Below, piece by piece: positions 8,598-15,798 of a DNA stretch of 64,000 nucleotides. Origin of the DNA: Chitinophaga ginsengisoli (GTDB lineage: Bacteria; Bacteroidota; Bacteroidia; Chitinophagales; Chitinophagaceae). Where the stretch lies: assembly GCF_003014595.1 (NCBI RefSeq), contig NZ_PYGK01000001.1, positions 248,001 through 312,000 of the forward strand, given 5' to 3'. Below the pieces are notes generated by a model that searched no databases, was not told the DNA's origin, and saw only the letters and a list, made by a program, of their open reading frames with translations. Each line of letters opens with the position of its first letter. The stretch's first letter is position 1. The position numbers and the translations under genes were made by a program.

Positions 8598-9617
8598 TTA
8601 CACTCTTTGAATGGAATATACGGGCCAGGTTATCTCAAAACTGGCACCCGCAGGTACGTTATCTTTTACGACAATCGAACCTCCATGCTGCTGTACGATC
8701 TTTCTGCTGAGGAACAATCCAAGCCCGGAGCCTTTTGCTTTACGCGTATTTTCATTGCCTATACGATAAAACTTCAGGAAGATCCGATCCCGCTCGTCTA
8801 CCGGGATGCCAGGTCCCTCGTCTGTTACCTTCAGTTTCAACATGCTGCCGCTGCATTCTTCCAGCGTTATATCGATCACCGTTTGTTTAGGTGCATACTT
8901 AACCGCATTTTCCACCAGGTTGCTCAGCAGGATCTGCAACATGAATTTATCCCCATTGACCCACACATCTGGCAAAATATGTGCCTGTATCGTATGTGTC
9001 GAAATGCGTGACTGCATTTCCCTGATCCCTGTTTCCAGCAGGGCAGAGAAATCTATGTCCTCCCGGAATAGCTGGTATCGTTGCGCCTCCATCTGGGAGG
9101 CCAGGAGAATGTTGTTACAGAGCTGGTCCAACCGGTTGGTTTCCCGAATGGTGTTATCCAGTAGTTTTAGTCGCTTTTCCTCATCCAGCTTGTGTTTCCG
9201 GAGAGTTTCGAGGTTCAGTTTTGCAGCCGCAATAGGTGATTTTAATTCATGTGTGACTGCCATCATGAAATTCTGCTGCTGTTGGGATAAGCGCATTTGC
9301 TTCCAGATAGACCTGTAAACGAAGAATCCTCCCAATAATATAATGGCCAGAAAAATTAATCCTTCACTCAGATACATGACAAAACGTCTCAGTTCTGTGC
9401 TATGTATACGTTCAAGTTCCCGGTGAAATTCTGTAGGATGTGCAACATTGTCAATCCGGAGTTCCAGGTTCCTGATCTCGAAACCGGTGATCTGTTCACT
9501 TTGGTTGAACAGCAATACGCCCCACCATACCAATGCAAGAATCGTGTATGCCAGTACAAAAAGGTATACGAAGTGGATACCACTTCTTCCCTCCATTTTA
9601 CGGAATAGCTTTTTCAT
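8598..9617 (-). CDS. Sensor histidine kinase (HisKA/HATPase)
   Basis: A 339-residue membrane kinase. Two transmembrane helices (about residues 13-38 and 80-105) flank a short periplasmic region of roughly 45 residues. The HisKA H-box is FMMAVTHELKSPIAAAK. The ATPase domain has the N-box NLVENAVKYA and G-boxes DEGPGIP and GSGLGLFLS, all intact. ATG 9617 gives a 20-bp overlap with gldH; an internal Met at 9596 would remove it. No HAMP domain is clear between the second helix and the H-box. It is the partner of the OmpR-type regulator immediately downstream. Confidence 0.92.
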   Translation of the reverse strand: MKKLFRKMEGRSGIHFVYLFVLAYTILALVWWGVLLFNQSEQITGFEIRNLELRIDNVAHPTEFHRELERIHSTELRRFVMYLSEGLIFLAIILLGGFFVYRSIWKQMRLSQQQQNFMMAVTHELKSPIAAAKLNLETLRKHKLDEEKRLKLLDNTIRETNRLDQLCNNILLASQMEAQRYQLFREDIDFSALLETGIREMQSRISTHTIQAHILPDVWVNGDKFMLQILLSNLVENAVKYAPKQTVIDITLEECSGSMLKLKVTDEGPGIPVDERDRIFLKFYRIGNENTRKAKGSGLGLFLSRKIVQQHGGSIVVKDNVPAGASFEITWPVYSIQRV

Positions 9618-10107
9618 TAGTTCGCAATCCGGCTTTCTCAATCCGCAGGCCTACATTCATGATATCCGGCAACGGATTTTGCCGCATGTTTTGTTCAAAA
9701 GTAAATTTGTATGTACCCGGCTTATTCAGGATGGCCTTCTGCTGGATGGGGATCTTGTGTTCATAAATGTCATCCAGCCCGCTGCCCAGCCATTTGCCGG
9801 TATTATCCGCCAACGGCAACTCTACCCGTTGTGTTACCGGTTTTTCTCCCGGAAACTGCGTATGTACCTGTAACCATATATTGCTGAAAGGGTAGGAGTC
9901 TTTATGCCTTACGTTTACATAGATATTGTAAACGTATGCTGTATCCTGAGGCTGCACGGTCACCTCAAAAACAGGTTTGAAAGCATAGGACCATTCATGT
10001 CCCGGAATATCCAGGTTCTTTTCATAGGTGTCCATCTTCAGTGGCTGACAGGCTGCTGCAGATAACAGCATGCCCGCGACCACGACAATCCGGCAGAGTT
10101 TATTCAT
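9598..10107 (-). CDS. gldH: Gliding motility lipoprotein GldH
   Basis: A 169-residue lipoprotein with a signal peptide and lipobox (SAAAC, Cys at residue 20). The mature part matches GldH: YEKNLDIPGHEWSYAF near the start, VYNIYVNVRHKDSYPFSNIWLQ in the centre split over two strands, and a C-terminal FEQNMRQNPLPDIMNVGLRIEK. GldH is needed for gliding and type IX secretion-linked motility in Flavobacterium johnsoniae. Here it lies between yicC and a two-component system, with a 20-bp overlap into the kinase gene, suggesting coupled translation. Confidence 0.9.
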   Translation of the reverse strand: MNKLCRIVVVAGMLLSAAACQPLKMDTYEKNLDIPGHEWSYAFKPVFEVTVQPQDTAYVYNIYVNVRHKDSYPFSNIWLQVHTQFPGEKPVTQRVELPLADNTGKWLGSGLDDIYEHKIPIQQKAILNKPGTYKFTFEQNMRQNPLPDIMNVGLRIEKAGLRTNEKAIP

Positions 10108-10156
10108 ATTTTATCACAATACGTTTTATACCTGAGGAACGATATCGGTCATCTCA

Positions 10157-11032
10157 TTACAGTACGTTCAGCACCTGTTCTTTCGCCTTTTCCAGTTCAT
10201 CTTTCATGAGTACCACCCATTGCTGGATATTGGCATCATTGGCTTTGGAACCGGTCGTATTAATCTCACGGCCAATTTCCTGCAGTACGAAGCCCAGTTT
10301 CTTGCCTTTTGCAGGATCTGCTTCAGCAAGGATCTCTTTGAAATAACGGCAGTGATTTTCCAGCCTAACCAGTTCTTCGGAAATATCCAGCTTTTCCAGG
10401 TAAAAGATCAATTCCTGTTCCAGGCGGTTCTCATCCACATTTTCTTTCCCTACATGCTCTGCCAGTAAGCCTTCCAGTCGCTGACGCACCCTTTCTTTAC
10501 GCTGAGGGTCCAGTTCACGTACCTTTATGCAATAGGTTCCTATGTTCTCTATGCGCAGCAACAGGTCTGCAGCCAGCATCTGTCCTTCGTCCAGGCGATG
10601 CGCATCCAGATCGGCTACCGCCAGCTGTATTACCTTTTCCACTTCGAGCCACTCTTCTTCAGAGATCTGCTCTGTAGCCGGTGTTACCACCTCTGGCAGC
10701 TTCATCAGCACATTCAGCATGTCTTCCTGTGGCAGGTTCAGTTCTGTAGCCAGAGATGTGATAGAGCTATGGTAATATTTAGCCAGATCCGTATTAATGA
10801 CCACCGGACGGGTTGCCCCGTTTTGCCTTATATTAACTGTCGCATCCAGGGTACCACGCAGAAGGGTCTGTTGCAGCTTATTGCGGATATCAAACTCATA
10901 AGGCTTCAACAGCGGGGAAATCTTCAGGTTTACCTCAAACTGCTTACCATTGAGCGATTTTACTTCAACTACAACCGTAGTCTCGCCCTTGGTGGTTTCC
11001 GCCCTTCCAAAGCCGGTCATTGATTTCAGCAT
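10157..11032 (-). CDS. yicC: YicC/YloC family endoribonuclease
   Basis: A 291-residue protein with the family hallmark start MLKSMTGFGRAE. The N-terminal YicC domain spans about residues 1-150 and the C-terminal DUF1732-type region ends with LGFVLQEIGREINTTGSKAND, followed by a helical tail. Members are RNA endonucleases involved in RNA turnover. It heads a minus-strand run yicC-gldH-kinase-regulator; the gap to gldH is 49 bp. A near-perfect Bacteroidota promoter precedes it. Confidence 0.92.
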   Translation of the reverse strand: MLKSMTGFGRAETTKGETTVVVEVKSLNGKQFEVNLKISPLLKPYEFDIRNKLQQTLLRGTLDATVNIRQNGATRPVVINTDLAKYYHSSITSLATELNLPQEDMLNVLMKLPEVVTPATEQISEEEWLEVEKVIQLAVADLDAHRLDEGQMLAADLLLRIENIGTYCIKVRELDPQRKERVRQRLEGLLAEHVGKENVDENRLEQELIFYLEKLDISEELVRLENHCRYFKEILAEADPAKGKKLGFVLQEIGREINTTGSKANDANIQQWVVLMKDELEKAKEQVLNVL

Positions 11033-11051
11033 AATAGAGATTTGTAGGCAA

Positions 11052-11082
11052 CAAACCTACCTAAATTAGGCCAAAACACAAA
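11052..11082 (-). promoter_or_regulatory. Full Bacteroidota-type promoter for yicC
   Basis: On the minus strand TTTG (11079-11082) is followed, 19 bp later, by TAGGTTTG (11052-11059), matching the -33/-7 consensus TTG-N19-TAnnTTTG. The -7 box ends 19 bp before the yicC ATG. Confidence 0.75.
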
Positions 11083-11157
11083 GAATAGTGCAGGTAAACG
11101 ACAGCAGCACATCATATAAGCTGCCAGGAAGCCTACGTCAGGGCATCCACGCAGCCA

Positions 11158-11745
11158 CTACTTAAACAACATATCATATACTTCCTTTTGCCCCATTTCC
11201 CGCATCTGTCCTGGTTCCAGCCCATCTATGGTAATGCGGCCTATCCGGTAACGGATAAGTCTCAACGTAGGAAAACCCACGGCTGCGGTCATCTTCCTTA
11301 CCTGCCGGTTTTTACCCTCACTAAGCACTAATCTGATCCAGGGCGCCGGAATCAGCTTACGGAAACGGATAGGGGGATTACGTTCAGGTACCACCGGGTC
11401 CGTTTCAAATAACGCTGCCTGGCAACGCCGGGTCTGATATTGCTTCCCGTCTACCGCAATACTGACACCCCGTTTCAGTTGCTCAACGGCTGCTGCTGTC
11501 ACCGCGCCGTCTACCTGGACCCAATATTCCCGCTCATGGGCGAATTTAGGGTCCAGCAGCCTGTGGGTCAGCGATTTATCGTTTGTAAGAATGAGCAGGC
11601 CTTCGCTATCATAGTCCAGCCTACCCACCGGATAAACATCAGCAGGAACTTTAAAGTAATCTGCCAGGCTCTCCTTGCCCTCCTCTTTTCCGAAACGGGT
11701 CAGCACCTGGAAAGGTTTATATATAATATAATATTTAAGTGACAT
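11158..11745 (-). CDS. rluE: 23S rRNA pseudouridine synthase, RluE/RsuA type
   Basis: A 195-residue single-domain pseudouridine synthase without an S4 domain. The catalytic motif is GRLDYDSEGLLILTND (catalytic Asp in RLD). The RluE-like block RNPPIRFRKLIP, then EGKNRQVRKMTAAVGFPTLRLIR, is conserved near the C-terminus. RluE modifies U2457 of 23S rRNA in E. coli; the exact target here is inferred. ATG 11745 is preferred: it begins MSLKYYIIYKPF, the normal family N-terminus, whereas an upstream in-frame extension to 11802 has no family similarity. Confidence 0.88.
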   Translation of the reverse strand: MSLKYYIIYKPFQVLTRFGKEEGKESLADYFKVPADVYPVGRLDYDSEGLLILTNDKSLTHRLLDPKFAHEREYWVQVDGAVTAAAVEQLKRGVSIAVDGKQYQTRRCQAALFETDPVVPERNPPIRFRKLIPAPWIRLVLSEGKNRQVRKMTAAVGFPTLRLIRYRIGRITIDGLEPGQMREMGQKEVYDMLFK

Positions 11746-11789
11746 GCTCAAGTAGTAAGGAAACGTACGCTTATTTGGCCGTAAATTAG

Positions 11790-11797
11790 TAATTTTG
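11790..11797 (+). promoter_or_regulatory. -7 promoter element (TAATTTTG) for the FNR-like gene
   Basis: TAATTTTG matches TAnnTTTG and ends 13 bp before the ATG at 11811. The upstream element is not clear at the standard distance. Confidence 0.5.
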
Positions 11798-11810
11798 CAC
11801 ACTGAAAACT

Positions 11811-12521
11811 ATGTGTACGCCATACCATAATGCCTCATGCAGGAATTGTCAGGACCGCTTTGGATCAATTTTGTTCAAAGCGGAGAAGTGCAATCTGGAA
11901 GAAATCGAATCGGCCAAGGTATGTACCACATACAAAAAAGGCCAGATCGTATTTCAGGAAGGCGCTTATCCTTTCGGCATTTACTGCGTGAATACCGGCA
12001 AGATCAAACTGTCACACTGTGGCGATGATGGCCGGGAACAGATCGTCCGTCTATGTAAACCAGGCGACATTATAGGTTATAAGGCACTCCTCAGCGCAGA
12101 ACGTTACACCGCATCTGCCATTGCCCTGGACGACTCCTCCGTCTGTTTTATTCCAAAGGACCTTTTCATGAGCGTATTGCAGAAAGATGCCAGCCTTTCC
12201 CTGGAAATGATGCGCATCCTGGCAAGTGAGCTCAGAAAAGCCGAGATGAAGATCACCCACCTGGCCCAGAAGCCAGTACGTGAACGCCTCGCGGAAACCC
12301 TGCTCTTCCTCAAAGAAACCTATGGCGTGGAACAGGACGGCTTTACCCTCAATGTCCGCCTCTCCCGCGAGGAAATAGCCAACCTGGTAGGCACCGCCAC
12401 AGAATCGGCCATCCGTCTGCTCTCTGAGTTCAAAAAAGATGGTCTTATCGAACTACAGGGCAAAAAGATCCGCCTGCTGAACCAGGAAGAACTGACCCGT
12501 ACCGCCAACCTGCAGGATTAA
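11811..12521 (+). CDS. Crp/Fnr family transcriptional regulator, FNR-like, Cys-rich N-terminus
   Basis: A 236-residue Crp/Fnr regulator. The N-terminus has Cys at residues 2, 10, 13 and 27 (CRNC forms a CxxC), followed by a cyclic-nucleotide-binding-fold domain (about 30-145), a dimerisation helix and an HTH. The recognition helix reads TATESAIRLLSEF: compared with FNR VETISRLLGRF it keeps the Glu and Arg that read the TGA core but has Ile for the Ser that reads the first base. The gene lies directly upstream of the cbb3 cluster, and FNR-like dyads lie in front of fixI, so it probably activates that cluster when oxygen is low. Iron-sulfur sensing is inferred. Confidence 0.88.
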   Translation: MCTPYHNASCRNCQDRFGSILFKAEKCNLEEIESAKVCTTYKKGQIVFQEGAYPFGIYCVNTGKIKLSHCGDDGREQIVRLCKPGDIIGYKALLSAERYTASAIALDDSSVCFIPKDLFMSVLQKDASLSLEMMRILASELRKAEMKITHLAQKPVRERLAETLLFLKETYGVEQDGFTLNVRLSREEIANLVGTATESAIRLLSEFKKDGLIELQGKKIRLLNQEELTRTANLQD

Positions 12522-12602
12522 TATCCCCGTCTCCGGTCTAACTCAAGTACCCCTCAACTTACCTTTAAGTCCACCCTTTCTTCGTCACTTCGCCGTCGCT
12601 TG

Positions 12603-12635
12603 TTCGTCCCTTTTTCGTCCATTCTTCGTCCATTC
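12603..12635 (+). repeat. 11-bp tandem repeat, three copies
   Basis: TTCGTCCCTTT, TTCGTCCATTC, TTCGTCCATTC follow one another without spacing; the copies differ only in the last four bases of the first unit. Confidence 0.8.
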
Positions 12636-12785
12636 CTGGATGAGCTTTTTCTGCCGTATTTAAGTTAAGCCCTCCTCATATAAGACCCAAAACATATGCG
12701 GAACACTACTTAATATCAACTCTTTACAAAATATCTATTTTATACACTCCTTGTGAGGGCGCTACTATACTGTATTCCCTGAGAT

Positions 12786-12840
12786 AACCCATATATAACC
12801 CATATATAAGCCATATACAACCCATATATAACCCATATTT
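12786..12840 (+). repeat. 11-bp tandem repeat, five copies, AT-rich
   Basis: Five adjacent units: AACCCATATAT, AACCCATATAT, AAGCCATATAC, AACCCATATAT, AACCCATATTT. The period of 11 bp is close to one DNA turn, so the GCC/CCC steps fall on one face of the helix. The array ends inside a perfect hairpin arm. Confidence 0.9.
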
Positions 12841-12863
12841 AAAGAGATATGGGTTATATATGG
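12822..12863. repeat. 17-bp perfect hairpin at the end of the 11-bp array
   Basis: The arm CCATATATAACCCATAT (12822-12838) is repeated as its exact reverse complement at 12847-12863, with an 8-nt spacer TTAAAGAG. There is no T-tract after it, so a classical terminator is unlikely. A weaker ATGGGTTT copy follows at about 12870. Confidence 0.85.
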
Positions 12864-12966
12864 ATTATCTATGGGTTTATAAAGGGTTTTATATGAGTTG
12901 CAAAAGCGATTCCTTCGAATTTCCACTAGTAGTACGCTAATTATTCCCCCGAATGCCCACTCTACC

Positions 12967-12982
12967 GCTGATAACGATCAGC
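12967..12982. promoter_or_regulatory. Upstream FNR/CRP-like dyad (GCTGATAACGATCAGC)
   Basis: A perfect 6-4-6 inverted repeat with the FNR/CRP core TGAT-N4-ATCA. Its centre lies exactly 22 bp upstream of the next dyad. Confidence 0.6.
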
Positions 12983-12989
12983 GCCCCTT

Positions 12990-13003
12990 TTGATACCCAT
13001 CAT
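12990..13003. promoter_or_regulatory. FNR-box-like site (TTGATACCCATCAT) at the fixI promoter
   Basis: Matches the FNR consensus TTGAT-N4-ATCAA at 9 of 10 positions. It touches the -33 TTG of the fixI promoter; with a start site near 13040 its centre is about -43, close to the class II activator position. Confidence 0.65.
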
Positions 13004-13033
13004 TGTCTGCCCGTGGCCTTGCCGGTAGTTTTG
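13003..13033 (+). promoter_or_regulatory. Bacteroidota-type promoter of the fixI/cbb3 cluster
   Basis: TTG (13003-13005), 20-bp spacer, TAGTTTTG (13026-13033), fitting TTG-N19/20-TAnnTTTG. It ends 15 bp before ATG 13049 and decides that start. Confidence 0.7.
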
Positions 13034-13048
13034 CCAAAATCCTTTATC

Positions 13049-15442
13049 ATGGCTACGATCTCTGCCGCTCCCGATACAAAACTGCAATGTGCCCACTGTG
13101 GGGAAGACTGCCCGGACAAGAAAATAAGCCTCGGAGATAAAAACTTTTGCTGTGAAGGATGTAAACTGGTGTATGAGATCTTGAATGAGAACGACCTCTG
13201 TGACTATTACACACTGAACGCCAATCCCGGTCAGGCGCAGCGGATACCTGTGAGGAAAGATAAATTCGCCTTCCTGGACGACAAAAAAATACAACAGCAG
13301 CTGATTCAGTTCCAGGACGATACACAAACACACCTGACTTTCTATATTCCGCATATCCACTGTAGCTCCTGTTTGTGGCTACTCGAAAACCTACATCGGC
13401 TTGATGGTGGGGTACAACGGGTGACGGTCAATTTTGCAAAGAAAGAAGCGCTGATCATATTCCGGCAGCAGGAAACCTCGCTCAGGCATATTGCCGAAAC
13501 CCTGACCAGTATAGGGTATGAACCTTATATCAGTCTTCAGGACCTCAGGCAGCAAAAACCGCGTATACAAAAAGGATTGATCTACAGACTGGGGGTGGCC
13601 GGATTCTGTTTCGCCAATATCATGCTGCTTAGTTTCCCGGAATATTTCTCCCATTATGGATATGCTGACGAGAAAATGAACCACATATTCCGCTGGCTCA
13701 ACCTGACATTATCTCTTCCCGTGTTCTTTTACAGCGCACAGGTATTTTACCGTTCGGCCTGGGGAGGCCTTAAAAGTGGGTTTCTGAACATTGACCTGCC
13801 TATTGTACTGGCTATCATTGTTACCTTCATCCGCAGTCTGACAGACGTTCTTACAGACACTGGCGGCGGATATTTTGACTCGATGACCGGTATCGTTTTC
13901 TTCATGCTGGTAGGTCGCATCCTGCAGGATAAAACTTATCAGGGACTCTCTTTTGACCGTGATTATACCGCTTATTTCCCCATTGCCATTACTGTACTGA
14001 AAGACGGTCAGCAGGTGCCTACCGCACTGCCTGATATCAAAACCAACGATACCTTACTGATCCACAACCAGGAACTGATCCCTGCAGATGGCATTCTTGT
14101 AAAAGGGAACGCCATCATTGATTATAGCTTTGTAACCGGAGAAGCAGTCCCTGTGCAGAAAAACGCCGGGGAGATCGTATATGCAGGCGGCAAACAACTG
14201 GAGGGGAATATAGAGATCCTGACCATCAAGGAAGTGGCACAAAGTTACCTTACCAGCCTGTGGAACAGGGAAGAACTAAAAACGCCGAAGGAAAAACAAC
14301 CTTCTTTTATCCACCTGCTGAGCCGCTATTTTACCTGGGTGGTACTGTCAATCGCTGTTATTACTGCCACCTACTGGTGGGCACATGACCCATCCCGTAT
14401 ATGGCCGGCTGTAACAGCAGTACTGATCGTGGCCTGCCCTTGTGCACTGCTGCTGGCAGCCTCTTTCACAAACGGACATATCCTTCGTATATTAAGCCGG
14501 CATCACCTATACCTGCGGAATGCAGATGCGATAGAAAGACTGGCGGATGTAGATCATATCGTATTTGATAAAACGGGTACATTAACAGGCAAGGCTACCG
14601 CCAGTATATCTTATCAGGGCATGCCGCTTACAAAGGAAAAACTATGGGCTATCGGTTCCCTGGCGGCACAATCCACACATCCGCTCAGTAAGATGATCGC
14701 GTCTTTCTGTGGCAAAGATGAAAGCCTGCCCATCAGGAACTTCAGATCTATAGCGGCCAATGGCATCAGTGGCTGGGTACAATATAATTTCATTCAGCTG
14801 GGGAATGCTGCATTCACAGGCACCAGCAGCAAAGTACATACGGATGGAAGTACTGTTTATGTGACTATTGACGGTCAGCAGACCGGTTGTTTTATCGTCC
14901 GTCATCACTACAGGGAAGGTATTGCGGCATTGCTGGGACACCTGCGGAAGAAGTATGCATTATCCCTGCTATCCGGTGATAACGATGCGGAAGCAGCTTA
15001 TTTGCAGGAAATAATGGGACCCTCTGCCAGCTTGCATTTTGCGCAACAGCCTGTGGACAAATTGGGTTATGTACTCTCTCTGCAAAAACAGGGACGGCGT
15101 GTGCTCATGATCGGAGACGGCCTGAACGATGCCGGTGCATTAAAGCAAAGTGATGTAGGTATTTCTCTGACGGAAAACAGTAATAATTTCACACCTGCCA
15201 GTGATGGCATTCTCGAAGCTGATCAGATGATACAACTGCCCCGTTTCATCAGGATCTGCAGGAATAACAAACGTATTATCATCCTTACTTTCATCATCTC
15301 TCTTCTGTATAATATCATCGGATTATTCTTCGCCGTACAGGGCATCCTATCTCCGTTAACCGCTGCTATACTGATGCCTGCCAGTTCTATCAGCATTGTG
15401 CTGCTTACCTATGGGTTGAGTGAATGGATGGACAGGGCCTGA
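13049..15442 (+). CDS. ccoI: Heavy-metal P-type ATPase FixI/CcoI (cbb3 copper supply)
   Basis: A 797-residue P1B-ATPase. The N-terminus has Cys motifs (CAHCGEDC, CCEGCK) of the FixI-type metal-binding region, then an HMA-like domain with HCSSCLW. Eight membrane helices are expected; the ion-binding CPC is in VACPCALLLAAS. The actuator TGE is in FVTGEAVP, the phosphorylation motif is DKTGTLTG, and the hinge is GDGLNDAGALKQSDVG. FixI/CcoI exports or supplies copper for assembly of the cbb3 CuB centre. It is the first gene of the cluster; ccoS follows 87 bp on. ATG 13049 (MATIS) is chosen because a consensus promoter lies just upstream. Confidence 0.93.
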   Translation: MATISAAPDTKLQCAHCGEDCPDKKISLGDKNFCCEGCKLVYEILNENDLCDYYTLNANPGQAQRIPVRKDKFAFLDDKKIQQQLIQFQDDTQTHLTFYIPHIHCSSCLWLLENLHRLDGGVQRVTVNFAKKEALIIFRQQETSLRHIAETLTSIGYEPYISLQDLRQQKPRIQKGLIYRLGVAGFCFANIMLLSFPEYFSHYGYADEKMNHIFRWLNLTLSLPVFFYSAQVFYRSAWGGLKSGFLNIDLPIVLAIIVTFIRSLTDVLTDTGGGYFDSMTGIVFFMLVGRILQDKTYQGLSFDRDYTAYFPIAITVLKDGQQVPTALPDIKTNDTLLIHNQELIPADGILVKGNAIIDYSFVTGEAVPVQKNAGEIVYAGGKQLEGNIEILTIKEVAQSYLTSLWNREELKTPKEKQPSFIHLLSRYFTWVVLSIAVITATYWWAHDPSRIWPAVTAVLIVACPCALLLAASFTNGHILRILSRHHLYLRNADAIERLADVDHIVFDKTGTLTGKATASISYQGMPLTKEKLWAIGSLAAQSTHPLSKMIASFCGKDESLPIRNFRSIAANGISGWVQYNFIQLGNAAFTGTSSKVHTDGSTVYVTIDGQQTGCFIVRHHYREGIAALLGHLRKKYALSLLSGDNDAEAAYLQEIMGPSASLHFAQQPVDKLGYVLSLQKQGRRVLMIGDGLNDAGALKQSDVGISLTENSNNFTPASDGILEADQMIQLPRFIRICRNNKRIIILTFIISLLYNIIGLFFAVQGILSPLTAAILMPASSISIVLLTYGLSEWMDRA

Positions 15443-15452
15443 TATCAATCAG
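15439..15452. promoter_or_regulatory. FNR/CRP-like dyad (CTGATATCAATCAG) upstream of ccoS
   Basis: A third TGAT-N4-ATCA dyad in the cluster. It overlaps the fixI stop codon and lies about 58 bp from the centre of a TAGCTTTG element, so it could serve an internal promoter. Confidence 0.4.
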
Positions 15453-15496
15453 CATTTTCATTGAGCGGCATCATCGTATCCGCATGCACGACAGGC

Positions 15497-15504
15497 TAGC
15501 TTTG
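15497..15504 (+). promoter_or_regulatory. Possible internal -7 element (TAGCTTTG) for ccoS-ccoN
   Basis: Fits TAnnTTTG, 25 bp before the ccoS ATG. No TTG lies at the ideal distance (nearest is 23 bp away). Confidence 0.4.
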
Positions 15505-15529
15505 TTCATGGAATTTAAAACCAAATACT

Positions 15530-15745
15530 ATGAGCGTGATCATCATACTTCTCGGAGCCAGCCTGCTAGTGGCTATCTTCTTCCTCGCTGCTTTTATATG
15601 GTCAGTCAGGAACGGACAATTTGAAGATGATTTCTCCCCCGCACACCGTATCCTATTTGAAATAAAACCAACGGAAACGGGCTGCAAATCAGGGAATGCA
15701 TGCAGTAACACAAATTGCAAATCACGCATCTGCAACCAGCATTGA
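15530..15745 (+). CDS. ccoS: cbb3 oxidase assembly protein CcoS with Cys-rich tail
   Basis: A 71-residue single-pass membrane protein. The helix spans about residues 3-25 and is followed by the CcoS-typical AFIWSVRNGQFEDDFSPAHRIL. CcoS is required for cofactor insertion (haem b and CuB) into CcoN. The last 23 residues are unusual: they hold four Cys (GCKSGNACSNTNCKSRIC) that are not part of the standard short CcoS; they could bind copper. It sits between fixI and ccoNO on the same strand. Confidence 0.9.
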   Translation: MSVIIILLGASLLVAIFFLAAFIWSVRNGQFEDDFSPAHRILFEIKPTETGCKSGNACSNTNCKSRICNQH

Positions 15746-15798
15746 TTTTTCCTTTCTATACTATCAACTCATCTCTTATCATTCGTAATTGAACAAAC

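Larger units (their letters stand above)
12522..13048. other. Regulatory/repeat-rich intergenic region upstream of fixI
   Basis: About 530 bp without a convincing gene. In order it holds three 11-bp repeats (12603-12635), an AT-rich block with five 11-bp repeats running into a hairpin (12786-12863), two FNR-like dyads (12967-12982 and 12990-13003), and a consensus promoter (13003-13033). An in-frame upstream extension of fixI to 12953 exists but would place these promoter elements inside the gene. Confidence 0.7.

Noticed and set aside
12786..12863. CRISPR array
   Set aside because: Units of 11 bp are adjacent with no spacers; no cas genes in the window.
12953..13048. Upstream extension of fixI
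   Set aside because: It would contain the promoter and FNR-like dyads, and the added residues show no similarity to FixI.
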